A stretch of 64,000 bases of DNA from Apus apus. Taxonomy: Eukaryota; Chordata; Aves; Apodiformes; Apodidae. The translations under genes were made by a program, and so were the position numbers. Each line of letters starts with the position of its first letter. Position 1 is the first letter of the stretch. The stretch spans positions 154,118,858 to 154,182,857 of the forward strand of contig NC_067282.1 in assembly GCF_020740795.1 (NCBI RefSeq), read 5' to 3'. The notes under the pieces are model-generated. The model was not told where the DNA came from. It saw only the letters and a program-made list of their open reading frames with translations, and searched no databases. Below, one piece after another: positions 48,612-59,800 of the stretch.

Positions 48612-49137
48612 TATGGCCCCAAGCCTCCTTTTATTGAGGTCAGTAGCAAAAATTGAGCTAATGGCTGCAATGTGGGACTTGATCATAATGTCACCTCCTG
48701 CTTCCCTCTCCATCTTCCTTTTCCCCTCCTCCTTCTGCTATTCCAAACCCATGTCCCCAGGAATTGCCTGTCCAGCAGCAAACCCAGCCTGGCCTGATGA
48801 CAGCCTTGCAAACATCACGGTGGACCCCACCAGCTCCATCCTCACCAGCTGCAATTCCTCTGCCTCCTCTGGACAGTACAACTGCAACAGCTGTCAGCTA
48901 CTCATTGTAACTTGGCGTGATCTGCTTTGGCTTCCTCCAGCGCTTGCAGGCGTAACTTTGGACTCGGTGAAAACAGGAAAGTGGAAAAGGGCAGTCATCC
49001 TAGAAGGCTGATCTTTCTCAAGGCAAAACCCAGTCCTCAGCCAGCTCATGTCCATGCAAGGCTTTGATGGTCCCAGCGGTGGGCTCCGGGCATCCACAGG
49101 GAGAAGCTGGAGCGCTCCAGCCCTGTTCCCCTCACCC
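48612..49137 (-). other. TNFRSF13C: TNFRSF13C 3' untranslated region
   Basis: Presumed, from the stop codon at 49138-49140 to the first canonical AATAAA. No other feature noted. Confidence 0.5.
48630..48635 (-). terminator. TNFRSF13C: Poly(A) signal AATAAA for TNFRSF13C
   Basis: The plus strand reads tttatt, giving AATAAA on the minus strand about 500 bases after the TNFRSF13C stop codon. Confidence 0.55.
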
Positions 49138-52042
49138 TCAGGCTCTCTCCTCGATGGCACAGTTCTGGGTGGTTTTGGTGGTGACCAGGGCCGTGGCCCC
49201 CAGCTCAGTGGCAGGCAGTGGGAAGCCGTGGTTGCACTCCTCATGCCGGGGGTACAGGGTGGTGGGCAGGACAATGTCACCGTCAGCATCACCCTGACAG
49301 CACGGCCTCCGCTTTGCTCCAGCTTTCCTGGGCGGCCCTGGTGTCTTCTGGCCTCCGTTGATATTTGGGCATGGGGCTGAGGCCAAGGCAGCATCTCCCT
49401 CCAGTGCAGCAGGGTCCTTGCAACCCAGGCAGGGCAGGGGGACAGCAGCATCCACATTTGCTAGGAAAGGGCAAGAAAATGGGATTACAGGGCTCACAAG
49501 GTGGGACCAAAGCAGTCCTGTCCCTGGAGACACAGAGAGGAGAGGGGAGTGGAGCAAGGGGAGCCTGCAAGGTGGCTACCACACCTCCTCTGCTGCAGAG
49601 CTCATCCTGCTTACTGCTGATGGACTGTGCCCCCCCCAAAACCAAACCAAACCAAAACAAAACAAAACAAAACAAATAGGGAAAAGCAGAAACTCACACT
49701 TGCACTCGGAGCCTCTCGGTAAACCCTGCCGGCAGCAGAGCAGCCCGGCCCTCAGTGGCCTGCCCTCCCTGGCCGCCTCCCAGTTAAAAATAGACTTGTT
49801 TACACGCTTTGAACACAGGCGCCGGCCCCAGGCCTCCCGTGACTCCCCGTGCACCCGGTGCCGCAGCGATGGGCTTGGGGGACAGGGAGGAGGGCGTGAG
49901 ACAGGGGAGTAGCCAAGGGGTGCCTTTTGACACTGTCCATCGCAGACAGACCTGTCGTGCTGCTGGATTTCTCCCACCTCTGTCCTTTTCGGTGCTTTTC
50001 CCAAGCGTGTGCGTCACGGGCTGTCGCAGGGGCACTCGGTTTACCGAGTGGAAAAGCCCCAGGTAATGTCCCCCTGGTCTGAGTCACCTGGCTGGCATCG
50101 CCAGCAGCGTGTGGGTAAGCCAGGGCACAAGGACTGGCTGCCCCTGGCCCCGCTGGCCCCTGAGGGTGCCCACCCAGGTGGTGGGGCAGTAGCAGGTGGC
50201 ACCTTACAGAGGGACCCAGGGAGCCATGCCCCCTGCCTGGGCATGAGGAGGGGTGAAGCCAGGTGAGACCCCTTCTGAGCAGTGTGGCCAGGGTTGAGTC
50301 AGTGCTGGGGTGGGGCTCCCCAGGGGATGAAACAGCCGCCCAGTCCTTGGCTGATGCCCCAACAAGATAGGCCATCATGGGGCCATCGTTTCCTTCTGGA
50401 AATACCCTGCCAGGAAACCCTCAGCCCTGTCCCTCAGCCCCCTAACCCCATTTTTTATGCCTTTGGGGACAATTCCATGTGGTGTTCCAGGATCCCGCAA
50501 ATAGGGCTGCCCCAACACCGTCAGTGTCTTTGGGGTTCATGTTGGAGGGTGCCAGGCATCCCAAACAGCAATGCCAGGCTGGGCAGACAACACAGGAACG
50601 CCATTTGCAATGCCATGGGGTGAGGCTTCCTCTGGAGCCATCCCCAGATGTCCACCACTGTCCCCACAGCCCCAGCTCCATCCAGAGCCCCCTGGCTACA
50701 GACAGAGCGAGACAGGCAACTTAACTGGTGCTCTGTATGTGTCCCCCATGGAGGGGGGACAATGCCAGCAGGTGCTTTGAGCAAGAGAAGGCATGTGGAG
50801 ACCTGGCAAAGGGAGGGATGGTTCTGTGGGGTCACGATGGAAGCCAGGTGCAGGTGTGGGTTCCCAGGGGACACAGGACACTGTCACTCAGCTGCCCCAA
50901 AATGCTCTGGGGCACCCGTGGAACCCATGTTGAGGTGGAGAAGCCAGTCCCGCCAAGGACATGCCTTAGGGGAGCTGCTGGCAAGAGATCCCATCTGGCC
51001 TGGAAGCCTTGGGATGCTGTGACAAGGAGAGCAAGAGGTCCCCTACCTTTGGCCTCCTCATCTGCCGCCTTCCTCTTCCTCCGCTGTTTGCCCACCTTGC
51101 AGGCCAGGAAGCCCCAAAGGACAGCTACAGCCAGGATGACACCCACCACTGCGAGGATCCCGAAGATCAGGACGGTGCTGGGCAGGTCCACTGAGGGGGG
51201 GGTTGGTGCCAGGGTAGAGGTGGGCACAGCGCTGGAGGGCTCTGCTGTGGGGTGAAATGCCGGCAGTGTCAGGAGGGGGAGAGCTGTGGCAAGGGAAGGA
51301 GGGTAGCAGGATCACCCATCTGGCCTGCCAGCCAGCCTCATGGTGGTGGCGGCAGGGAAGGAGAGCAGCTCTTCACTGCTTCCCACCCACCACAACAAAC
51401 TGACCCCGCCCTGGCAGAGCCCCCATCTCACTCGCTGCCACTCCTGGCCTGTGGGAGATGAGAGTGTCCTGCTCTTCCCATGGTCACTGCTCGGGCAGGC
51501 TGTGATCCAGCCCATGCTGGGCTGGATCAGCCTGGACTCGATGGACTTGATGATCTTAAAGGTCTTTTCCAACCCAAGTGATTCCATGATATATGGTATA
51601 TATACACATATATAAGACCTGGGAAGTGTGGGAAAACTTTGCAACCACAGCTTGGAAATGGATTTAGTGTCAGTAAATTAGTTCTCTAAGATGTCACATT
51701 ACACCCCTCTTCTCTCCGCACTCTGTTCCCCTCACAGTAACGGGCTGCCTTCTTCCTCTCTCCTCCTCCTCCAGCTGAAGGCAGCACTCCATGTTCTATC
51801 GCCACTTCCACCACCATCTGCAGAAGAAGGTGCTCTCCACCTACCCACTCCCGGGCTGCCCCCAGTTCCCTTGGCCCACCATCACCCACCCCTAGGGTGC
51901 TCAGTCCCTGGCCGCCCTCATCCCTCTTACTTGTGCTTTTCTTGAACAAGTCGGAGCACTTGACGCAGGACTTGGTCAGCAGGTCAAAGCACTGGGGGGA
52001 GAGGCAGGAGGGAGGAGCAGCAGCTTTTCCTGAGGAGGACAT
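49138..52042 (-). CDS. TNFRSF13C: BAFF receptor (TNF receptor superfamily member 13C)
   Basis: B-cell surface receptor for BAFF (TNFSF13B) that signals survival through TRAF3 and non-canonical NF-kB. Coding exons on the minus strand: 52042-51931, 51244-51047, 49460-49138; phases agree and give 210 residues (human has 184). There is no signal peptide, as expected for a type III membrane protein. The short ligand-binding half-domain has cysteines 13, 18, 26 and 29 with the family spacing and the binding core CFDLL. The transmembrane helix is about residues 61-86, followed by basic KVGKQRRKRK. The C-terminus PLPATELGATALVTTKT (184-200) matches the conserved TRAF3-binding tail, with PLPAT where mammals have PVPAT. 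I chose the ATG at 52042 because it is the nearest in-frame ATG before the first cysteine. The gene order with SHISA8 and SREBF2 supports the call. Confidence 0.95.
49461..51046 (-). other. TNFRSF13C: TNFRSF13C intron 2
   Basis: Bounded by a GTAGGG donor and a TTTCCTAG acceptor on the minus strand. It contains an AAAAC/AAACC simple repeat at 49638-49676. I see nothing else in it. Confidence 0.75.
49638..49676. repeat. AAACC/AAAAC simple repeat
   Basis: Pentamer units aaacc then aaaac, about eight in all, inside TNFRSF13C intron 2. Confidence 0.88.
51525..51600 (+). mobile_element. CR1 LINE 3' tail in TNFRSF13C intron 1
   Basis: The diagnostic CR1 end ttgatgatcttaaaggtctt ttccaaccc is present, followed by a degraded gattccatgat tail and then tatata sequence. 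It is a very short 5'-truncated insertion, antisense to the host gene. Confidence 0.85.
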
Positions 52043-52324
52043 GGTGGGGTGGGACTGAGAGCCCAGCTCCTGCGTGTCGCAGCGGCGAAGGGGCCGCCCG
52101 GGTGTGAAATGGCAGCGCCCGGGGCCCTGGCAGAGGGAGTTACAGTCTGTCACGCTGCGTCGTGTCCCTCGGGGTTCACAATCGCTGCACTTGCCCTGGG
52201 GCGGATCTTCACCAGGGCTGGGGGGGGGAGGGAGGAGAGCAAGAGCCCAAGCCCTGCCCCTGCCTGCTCATGCAATGCGCCCTCAAACTACCCCTCTCCT
52301 CCAAAACGTGCTTCCGAAATCCCC

Positions 52325-52475
52325 ATGGAGGCACCGTCCCTGGATGTGTTCAGGGAGAGGCTGGATGTGGTGGTGCTTAGTGCCTTGATCTAGTCAGTGT
52401 GGTGGTATTAGGTGATAGGCTGGAGTTGGTGATCTCACAAGTCTTTTCCAGCCTTGGTGATTCTGTGAACTCCTT
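52325..52475 (+). mobile_element. CR1 LINE 3' fragment upstream of TNFRSF13C
   Basis: Reads tggaggcaccgtccctggat, then gttcagggagaggctggatg, and ends aagtcttttccagccttggtgattctg, which is the terminal portion of avian CR1. It lies about 280 bases upstream of the BAFF-receptor start codon, so it could overlap the promoter region. Confidence 0.88.
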
Positions 52476-54925
52476 GGTGCTCACCCCTCTCCAGCCCAGC
52501 CGGACATCACCCCCAGCCTGGGCATGTCCCCCCAGCCCAGATTCTCCCTTGCCAGCCAGGAAAAGGCCCCCTTAGCATCCTCCAGTGCCTACAGGAGGCT
52601 TTCCTGTGCCCAGGGCTGAAGATCTGGCATGGATGCAAAATGCAGGAAAGATGGGGGGAGGAGGGTGAAGGAGTACAGGGCACCGAGGTGTCCCCTTTTA
52701 AAAGCTCCCACTGCCCCCAGGACATGGCCTGTTAGGAACTGCTGCACAGGCAGACCAGTGCTGTGTGTTCTCTGTCCCTACTAACTGTGGTGCCCTCCAT
52801 CACTGTGGTCTCTCCATCCTTTCCATCCCAGACCTAAACCTGTGGCAAGGACCCACCCAACCCCTTCACACCACGTCTCATTGTCCGAAGTTCAGATCTG
52901 GCTCTGCTCAGTAATTGCCCAGGGCATGGGCAAAGCAGGTCACAGCAACCAAGTCTGGTCCCCATACCCTTGGAAGGGACAAAATAAACCCTTAATGGTC
53001 TTAAGTTTTCCTGATCATGAGCAGGAGAAATGTCCTGCCACTGGTACCCACACATCAAAGCCTGCTGCTTGAGATCTGAACTGGTTAAGTCATGGACTTC
53101 AGTGCTGTAGGTGGCTCTTTTCTGTCATTACCAAACAAACACCAAGCTCCCTTTTTCTTCACCCTGTAGCAAAGAAAGGGACCAGCCACAGTTTCTGGCT
53201 AGCTCTCAGCTGCAGGAAGCAGTGCAGGACACCTGCCCTGGCCAGGTGAGCCCTAATGCAGCTTTACTGCTAGAGTCCCATCCTTGCAGCAGCTAAGACC
53301 TCTGTGCTCTTTCTAGGGAGGTCTCTGCCACTCATTGTCCTGGGCCGAGACTGGGAGGGGAGGAGGAGAAAAGCCGAAGGACTCTCTGGCTCAAGGTGAC
53401 TGAGTACCCAATATCCCCACTGGGCAACCATGCTCCTCTGAGACAGGCCAGAGGGCTTGGTCCGTGGATGTGCCTGCCCTACTCCAATGGCTTTTGGACA
53501 AGCTAAGCCGACAGCCTGAAGGCCTGGGTGGGATGCAGACACCACCTCCTGTACTGGGTTGCAGCCCAAACACGGCTCTCCAGCACCCCATGTCCCACAG
53601 GGCAGGAGCTGCCCTATGTCAGGGCCCTCCCAGCCCCCGGCTGTTTCTCCCTCCCAGCCGGCAGCATCCCCAGAGAGTGGCTTGCACCAGGGCAGCACTG
53701 AAGCAGCCCCAGCACCATCTCAGCCCTCCCTGTCGGGCACTGTGGGGCTCTGGGCAAGTGAAAGTCCCAACCAAAACCAGTCGCTGCCCGCTGGTTCCAC
53801 GCCTGCCGTGATTTCACTTCCCTCTCCAGCTGGTGTGCCCAGCCGCTTGCCCCTCGCCCCTCACACACATGCCTGCTTGCCAAGCAGCACCGTGCCTGGC
53901 TGTGCTGTGCTGTGCCAGGGTGCTGTGAGCTTCCCCAAGGAGCTGCCAGAGCCCAATCACCATTCCTGCGCCTGTGACTCAGTTATTCCCCCTCTGTCTT
54001 AGTCAAAGTACAACTCCTCAAGTGAGAAAGGGCATGCTGATGACTTCCTTCTCTCGGCAGGGCCCCAAGCTCCAAAGCCACAAGTGGCACAGCGAGATCG
54101 GCCCCCTCTGCCTGGATGCTTGCACTTGCCCCTGTGCAGGTGCCTGCCAGGGGAGGACACCTCTCCAAATCCCACCTCACCCGGCCTCTCATGTGCCCCA
54201 GGTGAGGAGGGTGTCTGTGTGCAAGCACAGGAGCAGGAAGGGTATGTGTCCTGTGGTGGGTGGCACCAGGAGCACCTCGCAGGGGGGTCAGGAAGCCACA
54301 GCAGGGAGGGCTGAGGAATCAGGAGAAAAGCTCAGGCCACATCTAAGCTCCACAGCAGAGAGCCTCAGGGAGGAGAGAGCACCTGGAGCACTCGCTGTTC
54401 CTGGCAGGCAGCACGCAGAAGCGTAAGGGAAGGGAATGTGGAGCAACAAACGTGTTACCTTGTGGGTTGGTGGGGCTGCAGCTGTGCAGGGAGGCAGAGG
54501 ATCCTCACAAAACAGCCAGTGCTCTGTCAGGACACCTGCCTCTGAAACAGCTCCCTCCTCCAAAGGCTTTTCTGTTCCTCTTGCCCTGGGGTGCTTCCAC
54601 CTGCTGATCTCCTTTTCCCAAAGGAGATCCATCATCTGCTCATCGATCATCCCCCTCTTGGCCTCCCCCCCTGAAATCCCCCTACTGTACTTTTCCCACA
54701 TCAGTTCTCTCGGTGACCCCCAGCCCCTATTCCTGTGGGTCCTGCTGCACCACTGTCACCCTGCCTCTCTCCCTTCCCTTTCTGTTTGGCTTCATTCAGG
54801 GAAGGGAAAATGGGTCTGGCATCTGCTGTAGCACACTTACAGGTTATCTCTGTGACCCTTCCAGCCAAACATATGCACCACGGAAAGCCCAGACCAAGGT
54901 ACCTACAAGTTGTTTTTGACACAGA

Positions 54926-54959
54926 GGGTGAGGGTTTACAGAAGGTGAGGGTTTACAGA
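54926..54959 (+). repeat. 17-bp direct duplication
   Basis: gggtgagggtttacaga followed by aggtgagggtttacaga; one mismatch. Confidence 0.8.
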
Positions 54960-55480
54960 GGGTTTAAAACAGAGTTCAGGAGCTGATGGCTTCTAATTCT
55001 GTACCTGGTGTGAAAACCTGAAGCTGCGAATACACGTCAGGGAGCGTGGGGACACCAGCTGTGATGTCCTGAAAATACAGTGCTCCCAGGTCCTGTTATG
55101 TGGAAGGATGTTGCAGGCTCATTGCTTACCCTATTCCCTCCCTTTTTTCAAGTCTTCTCTATCTCCCTCTACAGTTCTCCCATGCTCCTTTTTCAGCCTG
55201 TCTGCTTCCTCCTGAGCCAAGAAAACAATGTTTGGAGTCATATACTGTAACACTCATGGAGAAAATCACCTCTGACTTCCCCAGCAGCATTTGCACATGT
55301 GCCTGCTCACCAGTGTGGCCCAGGCTGCCCGGCTGGCTCCGGGCATCGGGCCATCCTCCTCTTCATCTCCTTCATCTTTGCCTCCTCTGCCTTTCCTAAT
55401 GGCTGTTGATTGGATTTGGAGCAGCAAAAGTTAAAGCCTGGTGAGTAGTTTGAACTGTTTGCATATCAGAGCTGAATACG

Positions 55481-55556
55481 CTTGATAATAGCACAAATGC
55501 ATAATTAAAGAGCAGAAAAAATGACTCACTGGATAAGGAAATGCGCTTTTCTTATC
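55481..55556. promoter_or_regulatory. Candidate GATA/AP-1 enhancer cluster
   Basis: Within an AT-rich block are GATAAT (about 55484), an AP-1/NF-E2 core TGACTCA (55522-55528), GATAAG (55532-55537) and CTTATC (55551-55556, GATAAG on the minus strand). Tight GATA plus TGACTCA spacing is typical of blood-cell enhancers. It lies 3.4 kb upstream of TNFRSF13C. Motif evidence only. Confidence 0.3.
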
Positions 55557-55661
55557 TCCTCTGCAGAGAAACGAAAGCCCCAGGAGCCCAGGACTCCAAC
55601 TAACTAAGTGCTTTTATTAAACAAATAAAGCAGCAAAGATATCAAACGAGCTATTTAAAAA

Positions 55662-56024
55662 TTATGTCTTAATCCTGGAGTCGGAGAGCTCGATTTCCAG
55701 TGCTGTTTGCTCCAGCTGTGCCCTGGGAGGGCTGGCTTCAGCTGAGGTCTGCTGCTGGGATCCCTGCGGAGAGCCCGGCGAGGGACAGGGCAGCACTGGT
55801 GATTCTGGGAGCGGGGAGGGAGGGCTGGATGGCAGCGTCCTCTGCGTGCTCGTGCACACATGAGCAACCTGACTCGTGTGAGCGGGTTCCTCTGGTGTCA
55901 GGGGTGGGTGAAGTGACTCACGCACGCGTTTGCAGAACCGCCTGTAGCAGAAAATATCCACCGAAAGTTCACCTTGTGCTCGTGTGTACCGGAAACCTGA
56001 AGGCTCGTCGATCAGAGAAGCCAC
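55662..56024 (-). CDS. Unrecognised ORF, possible terminal exon (tentative)
   Basis: A minus-strand frame runs to a stop at 55662 and is followed about 45 bases later by AATAAA (minus strand, 55618-55613). It contains RYTRAQGELSVDIFCYRRFC, then a Ser/Pro-rich tail ending EIELSDSRIKT. Splice-acceptor-like sequences sit inside it (tttctgctacag near 55947), so only part may be exon. I recognise no family; chance is the simplest explanation. Confidence 0.15.
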   Translation of the reverse strand: MASLIDEPSGFRYTRAQGELSVDIFCYRRFCKRVRESLHPPLTPEEPAHTSQVAHVCTSTQRTLPSSPPSPLPESPVLPCPSPGSPQGSQQQTSAEASPPRAQLEQTALEIELSDSRIKT

Positions 56025-59000
56025 GAAGTGTTTATCAAGCAGACACAGTTACCTTGGGACAAACCTCTGAGAGGATGCACCCAACGCCCTGGGAAAGCCT
56101 CAGCACAACCTGACATCTGCCCTGCATCCAGATGGTGCCACTGGAGGGCTTTGGTTGGAGCCAACCCCCGAAGCACATTCAGCACCTCAACCCTGTGTCA
56201 CTCCCCAGCCCCTCTGCACCAGCTGGTGGGAAAAATTCCATCCTGAAGGGTCCCACTATGGCTGTCTGGAGCCAATTGCTTAGAGCTCCAGCACAAACCG
56301 CCTCCTGGGGATCCACCAGGATGCCTCAGAATGGCCCAGACTCCTGTTTTCTATGCCTTCTCAAAGCCACCTGTGCTCAGGGACAAAATTTAGGAAGATT
56401 TTAGGAATCAGGTCAGAAAATAAAGGCTTCAGGAGATGCACCAACACCCTAAACCCAGTCCCCTCCATAGGTGCTCTGCTTCATACCAAGGACTTTTGTG
56501 GCACTGCTCAACAACTTGCATGGGAAGTTTGGTGTGGGGCAGTGCCCTGGCAGCACCAGCTCTACTGAATATTATTTGTCTTCTCCCCTTCTTGTTTAAA
56601 AGCCACTGGAGCTGTGAGGTTAAAGAAAAGGCTAACCACAAGGTTAAGGAAAAATGAGCAGGTGTCCTTGGCTTCATCTGCAAGGGGACTTGGACCCCTC
56701 CAGAGGTGATGCTGAGCATTCAGATTTGGCTTCTAGAGTGGACTGCCGTTTGAAGACCTCTCCAGGTTTGCAGAGGGAGGATGGTGGGTCAACACTTCCT
56801 GGGCTCAAGCTCCTTCTGCCTATTCCCCCTCCCTGTCCCAGAGAGCCATAGAGAGACACAGCAGCACTGAGGCCATGGGGGACCTCCTTCTTCCCCAATC
56901 CTGCCCGGGGGGGAGCTGAGCCGTTGGCCTCCCCTGCCAGGAGCAGGCAGTGGAGGGGAGTGAGGGGTGTTTCCAGCTGGTGTGCTGGCTGCTCTCCCTG
57001 CTCTGTAGAGTGCAGTGGGACTCTCTTAATGAGGTTTTGCTCCCCAGATGCTGCCCGGGCTTGCACAAGCACCTCCATGTCATGAGTGACACACCATTAG
57101 CTGAGCCCAGCTCTTCTGCCTGGACACCTCTGCAAGCAAATCCCCCTGTCCACTCTGCCTGCAGCAGAGAAGCTGCCCCCATCCCCACTCTAAGGATGGG
57201 TGGGAGCATGTGCTGACCCCCTTGGGTGGGTGGGGGGAGGACAAGTGGGTCCCCCAGCTTTGTCTATGGCTGGTTAGGGAGCATTCACGTGCCCTGGCAG
57301 GGCTGGGCAGGATCTCCAAGTCTGAAACAGAAACAGATTGCTGAGGGTGATGCAGCCCTGCGCTACAAATGTCCAAGCAGGCGGGTTCAGCCAGTTCAGT
57401 ACATGTACACCAGGGCAGAAACCTCCCTGGCACTTGCTGCGCTCTTGGGGCACCGTAGACAACTCCAGAGACAAAAATCGGAGCCTGCTGAAGGCACGGG
57501 GCCATGTCCTTTGGAGTCCCCACACTTTGCATCTTGCTCCAGAAGCAAGGGAGAGGAAACTAGTGGGTCAGCCTGGAAGTCAAAACCAAACTAAGCAGCC
57601 CTGACTGCAATTTTGCATAGCACTTTGTTACGATGGGCTGCTCACAGCAGAGCTGCAGCTCCGGCTCACGCGTGGACATGGTTTGGTGAATACATCTGAA
57701 CAAGAAGGCAGCCTGGGAAAATGGAAGGGTGCTTGCAAGCAATTCCAACACAGAAGAAATTATGTTTGTCCTGATTGTCCTCCTTTGTTGAAATTTAGTT
57801 GGTTAGTCTGCGATCCAACCACCCTTCTTCTCCGTATATAATAACACCCCATGGCTGCAGCCAGACTCAGCACAGCGGCTCCACAGCCACACTCCTCAGC
57901 ACTGGCCACAGGAGCCATCCTAATGGAGATGTTAAAACCAGCAGCATGCCTGGATAACTGAAAGCACAGCTCAAATGGGGAACAGAACACACCAGAAAAC
58001 CCCCTCAAAACTCCTGTGGCACCTGCAGGTCGCAGGAGTCTAAGCAGGGGCAGGGGTATAAGAGCCTGTGTGATTTCCATTTCTAACCACTACTCCAGAA
58101 ACAGGACCCTGAGCTGGCTTCTGTGGCTGCCCTGCAGCCTCCCACCACCCCAGACCCAGGCAATGGTGGTAGGTGTGAGACCAGCTTCCCTCACCCCCAC
58201 CACCGAGGAACTCCAGCTTCTGTCAGCACCGGATGATGTGCCCCACGAGCAGCTGAGCCGAGGCAGTACAAGGATTTCGACCATAGGCTGCTTGGCCAGT
58301 GGGATGCCAAACCCAAGCTGGTTTCAGCCCCGCAGCGTGGAGAGGGACTGCAGTGCTGCAGGAGGAACGAGCGGCACGTGTTTGGACATGAGCGCAGCCC
58401 CGATCCAGGATGAGAAGCAAGGAAATGCGTTTCCACTGAGCCGAGGCCGGCCGGCTGCCTCTGGCAGTGAGCTCGTCACCGCTGCCGGCTGCGGGGCTTG
58501 GGCTGACAGCCCCCCCCCCCCCTTCCCTCCTCCACACCAACAGGGGTTCACTGTTCTGTGGTGGCATCACCGTGTTTGCCAGCACTGCTACACCATTCTC
58601 TGGTTTCTCGTGGATATTTTGGTGCCTGCCCAGTGTGAAAAGGCTGGCTTAAATGCAGAATAAAACTATGATTTTCAACCGCCACTGTAAAGGATGGGAT
58701 GTAGGAGAGCGCTGACAGGAGGATTTGATCTGTGCCCCATCTTTCCTGGCCAGCACATGGGTGCAACATCTCATTCATCCTGCCAAAGTACAGAGAAAGC
58801 AACAGGGAGTGATGCGTTGGGTGGGGAAGGTGAGGAAGGGAAGGGTGAGGGGCTGCTATGGATGCAGAGCCGGGGGAAGTGGAGGGGGACTGCAAGCAGC
58901 CCTGTGCCGTGCTCACCCTCCCAGCCTCCAAGGGACCTGTGGGCAACATCCATCAACTGACTGCCTTTCAAAGGGAGGGTCCTCCCCGCAGATCAGAGGT

Positions 59001-59479
59001 TCCCCTATAACAGCCCCACCAACTTCTGAGCCTTTGGGACCTCAGGGACTCTGGCTGGAAGAAGGATGAGTTGCACCAGCACGGCCTGCCACAAGAAGGG
59101 AGATGCTGAGGCAGTGACTGGTACTGCTGAGGCAGATGGACACAATCTCCCCTCCAAGATCCCTTTCCCCACTTCTTGATCTTAGTGCGAGCACCTGTAG
59201 GGGTGGTCCTGCTCTCTGCCACAGTCCACCAGGGAGGCTACCCGTTCACCCCCAGGGCACATCTCCTGGCCAGCACAGCTTCCTGGCTCACGCTTGCCCT
59301 CCACACTGCACCCACAGTGCCGCAGAGGGCTGGACCACCAGAGGATGCAGGCAGGCTTCTGAGGGACTATGTGGGAATGTAGCATCTCCCATCATCCCAC
59401 CTAAAAGACACACATTAGAATCTGAGGGCAGATACAGCTTTATACCCCCTAATAATCTTGTCTCTAAGCTAGATAACTA

Positions 59480-59800
59480 GGACTGTGTATGCCTGGTGAT
59501 AATCACAGACACCATGCCTGCAAGCTCTCCCCCGGACCATTCATTTGGCTTGATGATGCTTTAAAGAGACATCTAATGAGGATAATCTGATTCAAATCCC
59601 CTCTGCTTTTGGGCAGCAGAGCAATTGTCCCCCCTCAAACTCCTTCCTCCTCCGTGACTGTCTTTATTTCCCCTTCTCGTATGAATCACTGGGGTTTTCT
59701 TTGCTTTTTGTGTTACTGTTTTGATTCTTTGATATGACCACTGCAATCAAGATTGACTCCCTTTAGAACCTAATTAGCATGAAATCAGACTTGCTTTTTA
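59480..59800. promoter_or_regulatory. AT-rich candidate conserved noncoding element
   Basis: An AT-rich island inside GC-richer DNA, dense in short transcription-factor-like words: GATAAT, TAATTAGCATGAAA, TGACCACTGCAAT and TTATTTCC. No coding potential seen. A conserved regulatory element is a guess from composition. Confidence 0.25.

Noticed and set aside
48577-49011. Plus-strand frame with ANPAWPDDSLANITVDPTSS and several cysteines
   Set aside because: Antisense to the TNFRSF13C 3'UTR, no splice partner, no recognised family.
57833-57962. TATA-like tatataa followed by a 36-codon frame from the ATG at 57852
   Set aside because: The frame is short, unlike any family and has no further support; TATA-like words are common.
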